A stretch of 64,000 nt of DNA from Micromonospora rhizosphaerae (GTDB lineage: Bacteria > Actinomycetota > Actinomycetes > Mycobacteriales > Micromonosporaceae). A program made the translations under genes and the position numbers. How positions within the stretch are numbered: the stretch's first letter is position 1; every line of letters starts with the position of its first letter. The DNA lies in NCBI RefSeq assembly GCF_900091465.1, contig NZ_FMHV01000002.1, forward strand, positions 7,006,001 through 7,070,000. Direction: 5' to 3'. Positions 43,101-49,960 of the stretch are shown here, piece by piece. The notes under the pieces were generated by a model. The model saw nothing but the letters and a program-made list of their open reading frames with translations. It was not told where the DNA came from and ran no database searches.

Positions 43101-43735
43101 AGGTCCGCCGGCCAGCCGACCGGGTCGTCCTCCGGCTCCTCGCCGACCACGTCCAGCAACTCGCGGATGATCAGATCCTGCTCGGGACCGGTGAGCAGCC
43201 TTGGCGACGGCTCGCCCCGCTCGGCGGCGGCCCGGCGGAGCAGCCCGAAGGCGTACGCCGGGAAGGTGCGCACCAGCGGCTCGCGGACCACCCGGTGCCC
43301 GTCCCCGGCGACCCGCGCCTCGATCCGGTGGCGCAGCTCGGTGGCGCCCCGGCGGCCGAAGGTGAGCACCAGGATGCGTTCCGGGTCGACGCCGTCGGCC
43401 ACCCGGGCGGCGACCGCCTCGATCAGCGTGCTGGTCTTGCCGGTGCCCGGACCGCCGACGACCAGCATCGGCCCGTCGGTGTGCCCGACGACCTCCGCCT
43501 GCAACTGGTCGTCCAGCCGCCTCCACGGCTGACCGTTGTGGACCGGCCCGGGGTGCGCGCCATCGACCGCCGACCCCCCGGACCGCGGCTCCCCCTCGCT
43601 GGTCGGACCCGACCGACCCGTCCCCTGGTCCGGCCCGCCGGGCCGGCGGTCCCCCCGAACCGCCGCGACGGACCGCATGTCACTGTGGACCGGTCCGGCA
43701 GGCCGACGCACCAGCCGGTACCCCTGCACCCCCAC
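40184..43735 (-). CDS. adnA: AdnA, helicase-nuclease subunit with Fe-S-type cysteines
   Basis: About 1183 residues. Walker A is VVGGPGTGKTSTL. The Walker B region reads YVDELADTDPAQ rather than the usual DEYQDTDP, so the motor is atypical. The C-terminal nuclease has VIDLKTGKSTAVAEREV and four Cys placed as in AddB-type Fe-S nucleases: one in ALRCSLRWLL and three in CRVCPVRTSC. Start: GTG 43735 is the first possible codon before GYRLVRRP, a segment typical of actinobacterial homologues; the exact start is uncertain. Confidence 0.92.
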   Translation of the reverse strand: MGVQGYRLVRRPAGPVHSDMRSVAAVRGDRRPGGPDQGTGRSGPTSEGEPRSGGSAVDGAHPGPVHNGQPWRRLDDQLQAEVVGHTDGPMLVVGGPGTGKTSTLIEAVAARVADGVDPERILVLTFGRRGATELRHRIEARVAGDGHRVVREPLVRTFPAYAFGLLRRAAAERGEPSPRLLTGPEQDLIIRELLDVVGEEPEDDPVGWPADLRPALRTRAFAAQLRDLLMRAAERGVGPVELARLGEKLGRADWPAAARFLREYVAVLALRDVDNRGSIAYDPAELVRAATGMLLDDPELLAAERRRLAYVYVDELADTDPAQLDLLAVIAGGGKPLVAFADPDSSTYSFRGADPAGVTTFPHRFRTASGAPAAQVVLTTSYRAGPGLLAATARLARRLRGPGAHRRLRPLPDAPPGSVEVRTFRSATSESAWLAHALREAHLLDGVPWSRMAVLVRSTARQLPSLQRALHTAGVPTVVHGEDLPLHLQPGVAPLLLLLRCALEPDRLDEEAAIALLHSPLGGADPLAERRLRQGLRALALAGGDRRPSGELIVEALRDPAELAAIDRRWVAPAQAVAALLETARRAAATPGATAEDVLWAVWRDSGLAERWAGAITRGRAATGEHETAQRWRAEAADRDLDAVMVLFDAAARFTDRLPGARTEVFLDHVLAQDLPADTLAASADRGDAVRLLTAHAAKGLEWDLVAVAGVQEGVWPDLRLRGSLLGSERLVDVLAGRADGAGTRASLVGQTSALLDEERRLFHVAVSRARHRVLVTAVASAAVGGDDHEEQPSRFLHELGATEPPAIGGGRGPSSSGPRPPSGGPGDGAALTVDGDPHDDGDVEPRALPVTRPPRGLTLSALVAELRTAVTDPTAPYARRRAAAAELARLAAAGVPGAHPDDWWGLRGLSDDRPLVDDGEPVRVTPSAMESALRCSLRWLLERHGGSGPASAAQGVGNLVHAAAMLAEDASADRTALLEYVAARFDAIELAARWMVGPERARAEAMVDKLLRWLAGNPRRLLAIEHEFAVRLDDPHRPVELTGRVDRLEVDADGRLVVIDLKTGKSTAVAEREVAEHPQLGAYQAAVEAGAFAEFGEESGGAALVQLGTSAKDAKEQTQAAVGEGPEAGWATALVRRTADTMAAATFAAVANSKCRVCPVRTSCPVSGQGRQVVEPPTPEKP

Positions 43736-43919
43736 ATCCCACCACGCCCCTACGACACCACCCGCACGCCACCCCGCCTCCAGTTGCTTCCCTCGGGCGT
43801 CGCCGGGCAAGCCGCCACCGGGGGGATAAGCCCTCCGAAGTCGATCAGCCCAGCCTGGCGCGGGTTCTCTCGGACGTCGCCGGGCGGGTCGCGTCCCCGG
43901 CGCCTATGCCTGACGAGTG

Positions 43920-43957
43920 ATATGCCTCTCCGTCATAAATATGCCGGAGAGGCATAT
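43920..43957. promoter_or_regulatory. AT-containing 13-bp dyad upstream of adnA
   Basis: ATATGCCTCTCCG (43920-43932) and its exact inverse (43945-43957) flank a 12-nt AT-rich centre. It lies 185 bp before the adnA start and 60 bp past the LOG1 stop. It may be an operator or promoter element for adnAB; as a terminator it lacks a T-run. Confidence 0.45.
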
Positions 43958-44016
43958 GGCTAACCGACATGTTCGCCCCCGGAAGCTCCTGCGGCCTTGA
44001 TCAACGCGCGGAGCGC

Positions 44017-44562
44017 TCAGGTGAGGCGGGAGTCGAGGGCGTCCAGGGCGGACCGGACGGTGGGGGCCACGGTGAGGAGGCCGAGGCCGGCGGGCTTGAG
44101 GAAGTGGCGGTCCGCGAGGGTTTGCAGCCAGTCGATCAGGGGGCGGTAGAACCCGTCGGCGTCGACCAGCACCATCGGCTTGGCGTGCAGGGCGAGCGTG
44201 GCGGTGGTCCAGACCTCGAAGAGCTCGTCGAGGGTGCCGAGCCCGCCGGGCAGGGTGAGGAAGGCGTCCGACTTTTCGATCATCAGCGTCTTGCGGCTGG
44301 CCATGCCGTCGGTGACCAGTAACTCGTCGGAGGCCAGGTCGGCGACCTCCAGGTCGACCAGGGCCTGCGGGATCACCCCGAGGGTGTACCCACCGGCGGA
44401 CCGCGCGCCGTCCGCCACCGCGCCCATCATCCCGACGCAGCCGCCGCCGCTGACCAGGGTGTGTCCGCGCCGGGCGAGCTCCGCGCCGGTCTCGGCCGCC
44501 AGGTCCAGCCAGCGCCGGTCGAGGGTACGGGAGGACGCGCAGAACACGCAGATCGCGGCCAC
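44017..44562 (-). CDS. LOG family protein 1 (TIGR00730, cytokinin-riboside-phosphate hydrolase-like)
   Basis: 181 residues. SGGGCVGMMGAVADGA binds the nucleotide phosphate, and the catalytic signature PGGxGTxxE is present as LPGGLGTLDELFE, with Arg/Lys in ASRKTLMIEKSDAF. LOG enzymes release the base from nucleoside 5'-monophosphates. The start is GTG 44562, four bases behind the longer paralogue, so the two are one operon. Confidence 0.92.
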   Translation of the reverse strand: MAAICVFCASSRTLDRRWLDLAAETGAELARRGHTLVSGGGCVGMMGAVADGARSAGGYTLGVIPQALVDLEVADLASDELLVTDGMASRKTLMIEKSDAFLTLPGGLGTLDELFEVWTTATLALHAKPMVLVDADGFYRPLIDWLQTLADRHFLKPAGLGLLTVAPTVRSALDALDSRLT

Positions 44563-44566
44563 CGGC

Positions 44567-45418
44567 TCAGTCCCTCCCGCCCTCGTCGGCGGCGGCCCGC
44601 TGGTCCGCCTCGGTACGCGCGACCGACTCCTCGCGGACCGCCTCCTGCTCGGCGGAGAGCACCTCCGCCTCGACGATGTGCCGGACGGCCGCGTCGACGT
44701 CGTCGGTGAGGCAGATCAGCTCCAGGTCGATCGGCCCGATCTTGCCCTCCGCCGCCATCGTGTCGCGCAGCCAGTCGAGCAGACCGCGCCAGTAGTCGGT
44801 GCCCATGAGCACGACCGGGAAGCGGGTGACCTTGCCGGTCTGCACCAGGGTGAGCGCCTCGAAGAGCTCGTCCATGGTGCCGAAGCCGCCGGGCAGCACG
44901 ACGAACGCCTGCGCGTACTTGACGAACATGGTCTTGCGGGCGAAGAAGTAGCGGAAGTCGATGGCCAGGTCGACCCACTCGTTGAGCCCCTGCTCGAACG
45001 GCAGCTCGATGCCGAGCCCGACGGAGAGCCCGCCCGCCTCGCTGGCGCCCCGGTTGGCCGCCTCCATCACGCCCGGGCCGCCGCCGGTGATCACCGCGTA
45101 CCCGGCCCGGGCCAGGGCAGCGCCCAACTCCTCGGCCATCCGGCACTCCGGGGTATCCGGCCGACTCCGGGCCGAGCCGAAGACGCTGACCGCGGGCGGC
45201 AGGTCGGCCAGGGTGTCGAAGCCCTCGACGAACTCCGACAGGATCCGCAGCGCCCGCCAGGCGTCCTTGGTCTTCCAGTCGGCGCGCGTCCGCGAGTCGA
45301 GCAGCCGCTGGTCGGCAGTGCTGCTCGGGATCGCGCCGCGACGCAGCGTGACGGCGCCCCGGTGCCGCTCCCGTCCCGGGTCGCGGCCGGGCTGCGGCCG
45401 CCCGTTGCTCTGGCTCAT
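44567..45418 (-). CDS. LOG family protein 2 (longer TIGR00730 paralogue)
   Basis: 283 residues with an N-terminal extension of about 75 residues relative to LOG1 and an acidic C-terminal tail. TGGGPGVMEAANRGA and VLPGGFGTMDELFEAL carry the LOG signature. RYFFARKTMFVKYAQAF matches the substrate Arg/Lys region. M. tuberculosis has a LOG gene near dapE/dapD, as here. The start is ATG 45418, 6 nt after a TACGGT box. Confidence 0.92.
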   Translation of the reverse strand: MSQSNGRPQPGRDPGRERHRGAVTLRRGAIPSSTADQRLLDSRTRADWKTKDAWRALRILSEFVEGFDTLADLPPAVSVFGSARSRPDTPECRMAEELGAALARAGYAVITGGGPGVMEAANRGASEAGGLSVGLGIELPFEQGLNEWVDLAIDFRYFFARKTMFVKYAQAFVVLPGGFGTMDELFEALTLVQTGKVTRFPVVLMGTDYWRGLLDWLRDTMAAEGKIGPIDLELICLTDDVDAAVRHIVEAEVLSAEQEAVREESVARTEADQRAAADEGGRD

Positions 45419-45424
45419 GGGGCC

Positions 45425-45430
45425 ACCGTA
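45425..45430 (-). promoter_or_regulatory. -10 box TACGGT, 6 nt before the LOG2 ATG
   Basis: A TANNNT element at near-leaderless distance from ATG 45418. Confidence 0.4.
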
Positions 45431-45471
45431 GTGGAGCCGTGGCGACCGGGTGTGCGGGCCGCCGAGCCGGA

Positions 45472-45502
45472 GAAATAGTTGCCGATCTTGGGCAACTATT
45501 TC
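45472..45502. promoter_or_regulatory. Perfect 12-bp palindrome upstream of the 51-aa gene
   Basis: GAAATAGTTGCC (45472-45483), a 7-bp spacer and its exact inverse GGCAACTATTTC (45491-45502). A -10-like TACTAT follows at 45519-45524 and a second small dyad GCATAC-GGG-GTATGC at 45527-45541. The arrangement suggests a dimeric regulator of the short gene at 45573, of LOG2 on the other side, or of both. Confidence 0.6.
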
Positions 45503-45572
45503 GGTCGCCCGTACGTCTTACTATTCGCATACGGGGTATGCCCCGGCACGCGCCTTCGGGGGAGGAGCAAGC

Positions 45573-45728
45573 GTGATCAGCAACAACGAGAGGATCCGGA
45601 TCCGGCGGCAGATGCAGCGGCGGATCCGGGACGTGGTGGCCGAGCGCCGCCGCGCCCGACAGCTGGAAGCCCACACCACGGACCTCACCGGCGAGCCGAC
45701 CGAGACGGACCTCACCACCACCGTCTGA
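45573..45728 (+). CDS. Small basic protein, 51 aa, unknown function
   Basis: It begins V-I-S-N-N-E-R-I-R-I-R-R-Q-M-Q-R-R-I-R-D, a strongly basic predicted helix, and ends in a Thr/Asp/Glu-rich tail (LTGEPTETDLTTTV). A perfect GGAGGAG lies 6 nt before the GTG. No Cys and no membrane segment. The charge pattern could suit RNA or membrane-surface binding, but I do not recognise it. It converges on dapE with five bases between stop codons. Confidence 0.65.
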   Translation: MISNNERIRIRRQMQRRIRDVVAERRRARQLEAHTTDLTGEPTETDLTTTV

Positions 45729-45733
45729 TCGGC

Positions 45734-46807
45734 TCAGGCGGGAGCCAGCCAGCGGTGCAGGGTGGCGGCACCGTCGCGGATCTTGGCGAGCTCCACGTGC
45801 TCGTCCTTGTGATGAGCCAGGTTGGGGTCGCCGGGGCCGAAGTTCAGCGCCGGGATGCCCATCGCCGCGAACCGGGCCACGTCCGTCCAGCCCAGCTTGC
45901 CGATCGGCGCGGCCCCCACCGCCGCCAGGAACTCCTGTGCCGGCGGTGCGGCCAGCCCGGGGAGCGCACCCGCGGCCGAGTCCGTCACCTCAAGGTCGAA
46001 TCCGGCGAAGACCTCGCGCAGGTGCGCCTCGGCCGCGGCCGGGTCACGGTCCGGGGCGTACCGGTAGTTGATCTCGATCTCGCAGCGGTCGGGGATGACG
46101 TTGCCGGCCACCCCGCCGGTGATCCGGACCGCGTTCAGCCCTTCCCGGTAGTCGCAGCCGTCAATGGTGACCCGCCGTGCCTCGTACGCCGTCAGGCGGC
46201 GCAGCACCTCGCTGGCGCCGTGGATGGCGTTCACCCCGTGCCAGGAGCGCGCGGCGTGCGCCCGCTCCCCGTGTGTGGTGACGACCGCTCGCATGGTGCC
46301 CTGGCAGCCGGCCTCGACGATCCCGTACGTCGGCTCCAGCAGCACCGCGAAGTCCGCCGCCAGCCACTCCGGGTGCGCCTCGGCGACCAGGGTGAGCCCG
46401 TTGTACTTCGACTCGATCTCCTCGGCCTCGTAGAAGAAGTACGTCACGTCGTAGCGCGGGTCGGGCAGGGTCACCGCCAGGTGCAGCGCGAACGCCACCC
46501 CCGACTTCATGTCGGAGGTGCCGCAGCCGTACATGAGGTCGCCGCGCATGGTGGACGGGAAGTTGTTGTTCAGCGGGACCGTGTCCAGGTGACCGGCGAG
46601 CACCACCCGCTGCGCCCGGCCCAGGTCGGTACGGGCCATCACCGTGTTGCCGTGCCGGAACGTGGTCAGGTGCGGCACGCCCCGCAGCACCTCCTCCACG
46701 CAGTCGGCAATCGCCTTCTCGTTGAGGGAGACGGACTCTATGTCGACCAGGGCGCGCGTGAGCGCCACCGGATCAGCCAGCACCTCGGGGGTCAGCGGGT
46801 TCTCCAT
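45734..46807 (-). CDS. dapE: Succinyl-diaminopimelate desuccinylase
   Basis: 357 residues, M20 family. Metal ligands and catalytic residues are in order: AGHLDTVP (His, Asp), YGCGTSDMKSG (bridging Asp), YEAEEIE (general base Glu and ligand), LLEPT (Glu) and HHKDEHV (His). It releases succinate to give LL-diaminopimelate for lysine and cross-linked peptidoglycan. The ATG at 46807 is preferred over GTG 46816, because TACCGT at 46815-46820 is 7 nt upstream. Confidence 0.95.
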   Translation of the reverse strand: MENPLTPEVLADPVALTRALVDIESVSLNEKAIADCVEEVLRGVPHLTTFRHGNTVMARTDLGRAQRVVLAGHLDTVPLNNNFPSTMRGDLMYGCGTSDMKSGVAFALHLAVTLPDPRYDVTYFFYEAEEIESKYNGLTLVAEAHPEWLAADFAVLLEPTYGIVEAGCQGTMRAVVTTHGERAHAARSWHGVNAIHGASEVLRRLTAYEARRVTIDGCDYREGLNAVRITGGVAGNVIPDRCEIEINYRYAPDRDPAAAEAHLREVFAGFDLEVTDSAAGALPGLAAPPAQEFLAAVGAAPIGKLGWTDVARFAAMGIPALNFGPGDPNLAHHKDEHVELAKIRDGAATLHRWLAPA

Positions 46808-46814
46808 GGGTGGC

Positions 46815-46820
46815 ACGGTA
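46815..46820 (-). promoter_or_regulatory. -10 box TACCGT, 7 nt before the dapE ATG
   Basis: A TANNNT element inside the palindrome ACGGTACCGT, 7 nt before ATG 46807, consistent with a leaderless mRNA. Confidence 0.5.
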
Positions 46821-46832
46821 CCGTCAGGTCAC

Positions 46833-46877
46833 GTGAGCGCGAGGAGTGAGCTTGCGAGCCCCGCAGTCGCGAACGAA
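46833..46877 (+). repeat. Dispersed repeat, copy before dapD
   Basis: Reads GTGAGCGCGAGGAGTGAGC, then TTGCGAGCCCCGCAGTCGCG and AACGAA. It fills most of the dapE-dapD gap and ends 10 bp before the dapD GTG, just as the copy at 29759-29808 lies immediately before a gene start. Confidence 0.75.
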
Positions 46878-46887
46878 AGGTGAATCA

Positions 46888-47847
46888 GTGACGTCCGCAG
46901 TCTCCGCCTGGGGCATCGGCCTGGCCACCGTTACCGCTGACGATCAGGTGCTCGACACCTGGTACCCGACCGGCAAGCTCGGACTCGGCGAGCTGCCGCT
47001 GGTCCCCGGCGAGGACCAGGCCGACGTGCTCGACCTGCCGCCCGGCGCGATCGGCGAGCGGGCGCTACCCGGGTTGCGTACGGTCGAGGTGACCACCGTG
47101 ATCGGCTCGCTGGACGACCCGATCAAGGACGCCGCCGACGCGTACCTCCGGTTGCACCTGCTCTCCCACCGCCTGGCGCGACCCAACGAGCTCAACCTCG
47201 ACGGCATCTTCGGCAAGCTGGCCAACGTGGCCTGGACCTCCGCCGGCCCGTGCCCACCGGAGCGGGTGGACGAGCTGCGGGTCATCGAGCGGGCGGCCGG
47301 CCGCTACCTCGCGGTGTACGGGGTGGACAAGTTCCCCCGGATGACCGACTACGTGGTCCCCTCCGGCGTGCGGATCGCCGACGCGGACCGCGTCCGGCTC
47401 GGCGCGCACCTGGCCCCCGGTACCACCGTGATGCACGAGGGCTTCGTGAACTTCAACGCGGGCACGCTCGGCACCTCGATGGTCGAGGGGCGGATCGTCC
47501 AGGGCGTGCTGGTCGGTGACGGCTCCGACATCGGCGGCGGCGCCTCCATCATGGGCACCCTCTCCGGTGGCGGCACCGAGAAGATCAGCATCGGCGAGCG
47601 GAGCCTGATCGGCGCGAACGCCGGGGTGGGCATCTCGCTCGGCGACGACTGCGTGGTCGAGGCGGGCTGCTACGTCACCGCCGCCTCGAAGATCACCCTG
47701 CCGGACGGCCGGGTGGTCAAGGCCCGCGAGCTCTCCGGCGTGAAGGGCCTGCTCTTCTGGCGCAACTCGGTGACCGGCGCGCTGGAGGCGAGGCCGCGCA
47801 CCGGCAAGGGCATCGAGCTGAACGTCGCCCTGCACGTCAACGACTGA
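46888..47847 (+). CDS. dapD: Tetrahydrodipicolinate N-succinyltransferase
   Basis: 319 residues, the actinobacterial DapD form. The C-terminal left-handed beta-helix is built of hexapeptide repeats ([24 protein letters not shown], then [16 protein letters not shown] and [23 protein letters not shown]). It transfers succinate from succinyl-CoA to tetrahydrodipicolinate, two steps before DapE, encoded divergently. The start is GTG 46888 with GAAAGGTGA upstream; frames reaching further upstream read the dispersed repeat. Confidence 0.96.
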   Translation: MTSAVSAWGIGLATVTADDQVLDTWYPTGKLGLGELPLVPGEDQADVLDLPPGAIGERALPGLRTVEVTTVIGSLDDPIKDAADAYLRLHLLSHRLARPNELNLDGIFGKLANVAWTSAGPCPPERVDELRVIERAAGRYLAVYGVDKFPRMTDYVVPSGVRIADADRVRLGAHLAPGTTVMHEGFVNFNAGTLGTSMVEGRIVQGVLVGDGSDIGGGASIMGTLSGGGTEKISIGERSLIGANAGVGISLGDDCVVEAGCYVTAASKITLPDGRVVKARELSGVKGLLFWRNSVTGALEARPRTGKGIELNVALHVND

Positions 47848-47889
47848 GGGTCGGGTCGAGCAAACCCGTACGCGAGCCGGCCCGACCCG

Positions 47890-48537
47890 TCAGGCCGGCG
47901 GAGGCTCGACCAGGCGTACCACCAGGTCGGCGTGGGCGGCGGTGCCGGAGACCAGCGTGGCGTTGACCTCGTCGCTGCCCAGCGCCCAGGCTCGCGCCTG
48001 CTCCGGCGGCTTCCCGAACGCCTCGTGCCGGGCGGTCAGCCGGCGCACCCGCAGCTCGGCGTCGAGGTCGAGGAACCAGACCTCGTGCAGCAGGGTGCGC
48101 ACCTCCTCCCACGGATCGTTCCGCAGCAGGAGGTAGTTGCCCTCGGTCACCACCAGCCGGACCTCGGGCGGCACCTCGATCGCCCCGGCGATCGGCTCCT
48201 CCAGATCCCGGCGGAACGCCGGCGCCCAGACCGAGGTCGGTTCCAGCCGGCGCAGTCGCCGCAGCGTCGAGACGAAGCCGTTGGCGTCGAAGGTGTCCGG
48301 GGCGCCCTTCCGCCCGTCCCGGCCGAGCCGCACCAGCTCGGACTGGGCGAGGTGGAAGCCGTCCATCGGCACCAGCCGGGCGGCCGGGCCGACCGCGGCG
48401 ACGATCCGCTCGGCCAGGGTGGATTTGCCCGCCCCGGGGGCGCCGGCGATGCCGAGCAGCTGGCGTGGGCCTGCGACGGCCAGGGCCCGCGCCCGGTCGG
48501 CCAGTTCGTCGAAGGGGAGGACCTGCGCCGCGGGCAT
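47890..48537 (-). CDS. Nucleoside/nucleotide kinase family P-loop protein
   Basis: 215 residues. Walker A GIAGAPGAGKSTLA lies near 29-42; a lid region RRDGRKGAPDTFD and PMDGFHLAQSEL match uridine/pantothenate kinase-like proteins (FrcK/PanK2 group). The product of the reaction cannot be assigned. It starts at ATG 48537 and converges on dapD. Confidence 0.85.
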   Translation of the reverse strand: MPAAQVLPFDELADRARALAVAGPRQLLGIAGAPGAGKSTLAERIVAAVGPAARLVPMDGFHLAQSELVRLGRDGRKGAPDTFDANGFVSTLRRLRRLEPTSVWAPAFRRDLEEPIAGAIEVPPEVRLVVTEGNYLLLRNDPWEEVRTLLHEVWFLDLDAELRVRRLTARHEAFGKPPEQARAWALGSDEVNATLVSGTAAHADLVVRLVEPPPA

Positions 48538-48630
48538 CAGCCGAGAACCGCCACGATCGGACCGTCCGCCATGCCCCTCACCCTAGTAGTGCGCCGATCC
48601 GGACGGCGACGGTGCCGCCCGGGCCACCGG

Positions 48631-49656
48631 TCAGGCAGCCTCGGCGACCATCGGCAGGTGTCCGGTGTAGGTGACCCCGCCGCCGTCGACTCGGCAGCCC
48701 GTCAGGTGACCGCCCGCCGCTCCCAGCTCCCGCAGGTACGCCAGCTCCCCCTCGTGGTCGACGGTGGCGGGGAACTGCCGGTGATGGGTGCTGAACGCGC
48801 GACCGTGCAACGCGAGGCGGGCCGTCCGCGCCTCGCCGAGGTGGGCGGTGAGCGTCGTGGCGTCACCGTCCCGCAGCGCGTCGGTCAGCCCGTCGAGGAA
48901 GGAGCGGACCGCGGCCAGCTCGGACAGCACCTGTCCCCGGTTGCCGAGCAGCATGTTCGCGGTCCGCTCGGGCGGGCCGCCGGCCACTCGGGTGCCGTCG
49001 GAGAAGCTACCGGCGGCGAGGGCGAGCACCGCGTCGCGCAGCGCGGCCCGCTGCACCGCCCCGGCGAGCGCGCCGGCCAGCAGGTGCGGCACGTGTGAGC
49101 TGAGCGCCGCCACCGCGTCGTGCTCCGGCGCCGACATGGGCACCACCCGGGCGCGGAAGACGTCGATGATCAGCGCGGCGAGCCGGCGGAACGCCATCAT
49201 CCCCGTCGGGCCCGGACAGAGCACCCAGGCGGCCCCGTCGAGCAGCGCCGGGGTGGCCGACGCGACGCCGGCCCGGTCGGCGCCGGCCATCGGATGGCCG
49301 GGGACGAACCGGTGTCCGAGCCCCTGGGCGGCGGCCGACGCGGCCACCTCCGCCTTCGTGCTGCCCACGTCGGTGAGCACGCACCCATCGTCAGTGGCGC
49401 CGGCGACCCTTGACAGCGTCTCCGGGAGGGTGGGCAGTGGGCCGCAGAGGAAGACCACGTCCCGGCCCGCGACCGCCTCCTCGACGGCGTCCGGGCAGGC
49501 CACGCCCTGTTCGCGGGCGTACCGCCGGGTCGTCGGATCCGGGTCCCAGCCGGCGACGTCGAGCCCGGCGTCGCGCAGCCGGAGCAGCACCGAGCCGCCG
49601 ATCAGGCCCGTGCCGACCACCGCCGCCCGCGCCTGCCCGCCGGCCCTGCCCACCAT
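48631..49656 (-). CDS. tyrA: Prephenate dehydrogenase
   Basis: 341 residues. NAD-binding GxGxxG is in VVGTGLIGGSVLLRL near 14-28 with D in AGWDPDP; FVPGHPMAGADRAG carries the active-site His, and SSHVPHLLAGAL the helical dimerisation region. It oxidatively decarboxylates prephenate toward tyrosine. No ACT domain follows, so feedback control by tyrosine through ACT is not expected. GAGGTGG precedes the ATG at 49656. Confidence 0.92.
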   Translation of the reverse strand: MVGRAGGQARAAVVGTGLIGGSVLLRLRDAGLDVAGWDPDPTTRRYAREQGVACPDAVEEAVAGRDVVFLCGPLPTLPETLSRVAGATDDGCVLTDVGSTKAEVAASAAAQGLGHRFVPGHPMAGADRAGVASATPALLDGAAWVLCPGPTGMMAFRRLAALIIDVFRARVVPMSAPEHDAVAALSSHVPHLLAGALAGAVQRAALRDAVLALAAGSFSDGTRVAGGPPERTANMLLGNRGQVLSELAAVRSFLDGLTDALRDGDATTLTAHLGEARTARLALHGRAFSTHHRQFPATVDHEGELAYLRELGAAGGHLTGCRVDGGGVTYTGHLPMVAEAA

Positions 49657-49960
49657 CGGCCCACCTCGGCGTTTGTTGTTCGGTACGGGGCGATCCGCCC
49701 CCAACCCGGTCCGGGCCGAGGATATCGCCCGGCCCGGGTCACCCCTGGGCGGACCCGTGGCGACGGAAGGGGCGCTCGGCGCCTGGCTGTTCAGCCACAC
49801 CAGCGGGGTGGTCACCGGCAAGCTGCTGCTGCCGCTGATCGTCGCGCTCGGCGCGGTCGGCGTCGGGCCGCCGGCCGCCCTCGCTTGGTCAGGCCTGGTC
49901 CGCCGCCCCCGATCAGGCCTGGTCCGCCGACCCGATCGGGTCTGGGCCGCCGCAGCCCCG
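49657..49960. other. Gap between tyrA and dapC with short repeats
   Basis: Contains two copies of TCAGGCCTGGTCCGCCG (from about 49889 and 49913), a 14-bp palindrome GACCCGATCGGGTC (49929-49942) that could end the dapC transcript, and a plus-strand frame from GTG 49757 with one hydrophobic segment that runs on into dapC antisense. I see no supported gene. Confidence 0.5.

Noticed and set aside
40188..43526. Upstream extension of the adnB frame to one 2271-codon protein
   Set aside because: The added part is an out-of-frame reading of adnA; the GTGA overlap at 40184-40187 is the natural adnB start.
46808..46887. Lysine riboswitch or other leader RNA between dapE and dapD
   Set aside because: Only 80 bp, mostly the dispersed repeat, with a leaderless-type box for dapE; no room for a riboswitch.
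49757..49960. Plus-strand frame with one hydrophobic segment between tyrA and dapC
   Set aside because: No ribosome site, and the frame runs into dapC antisense; at best a remnant.
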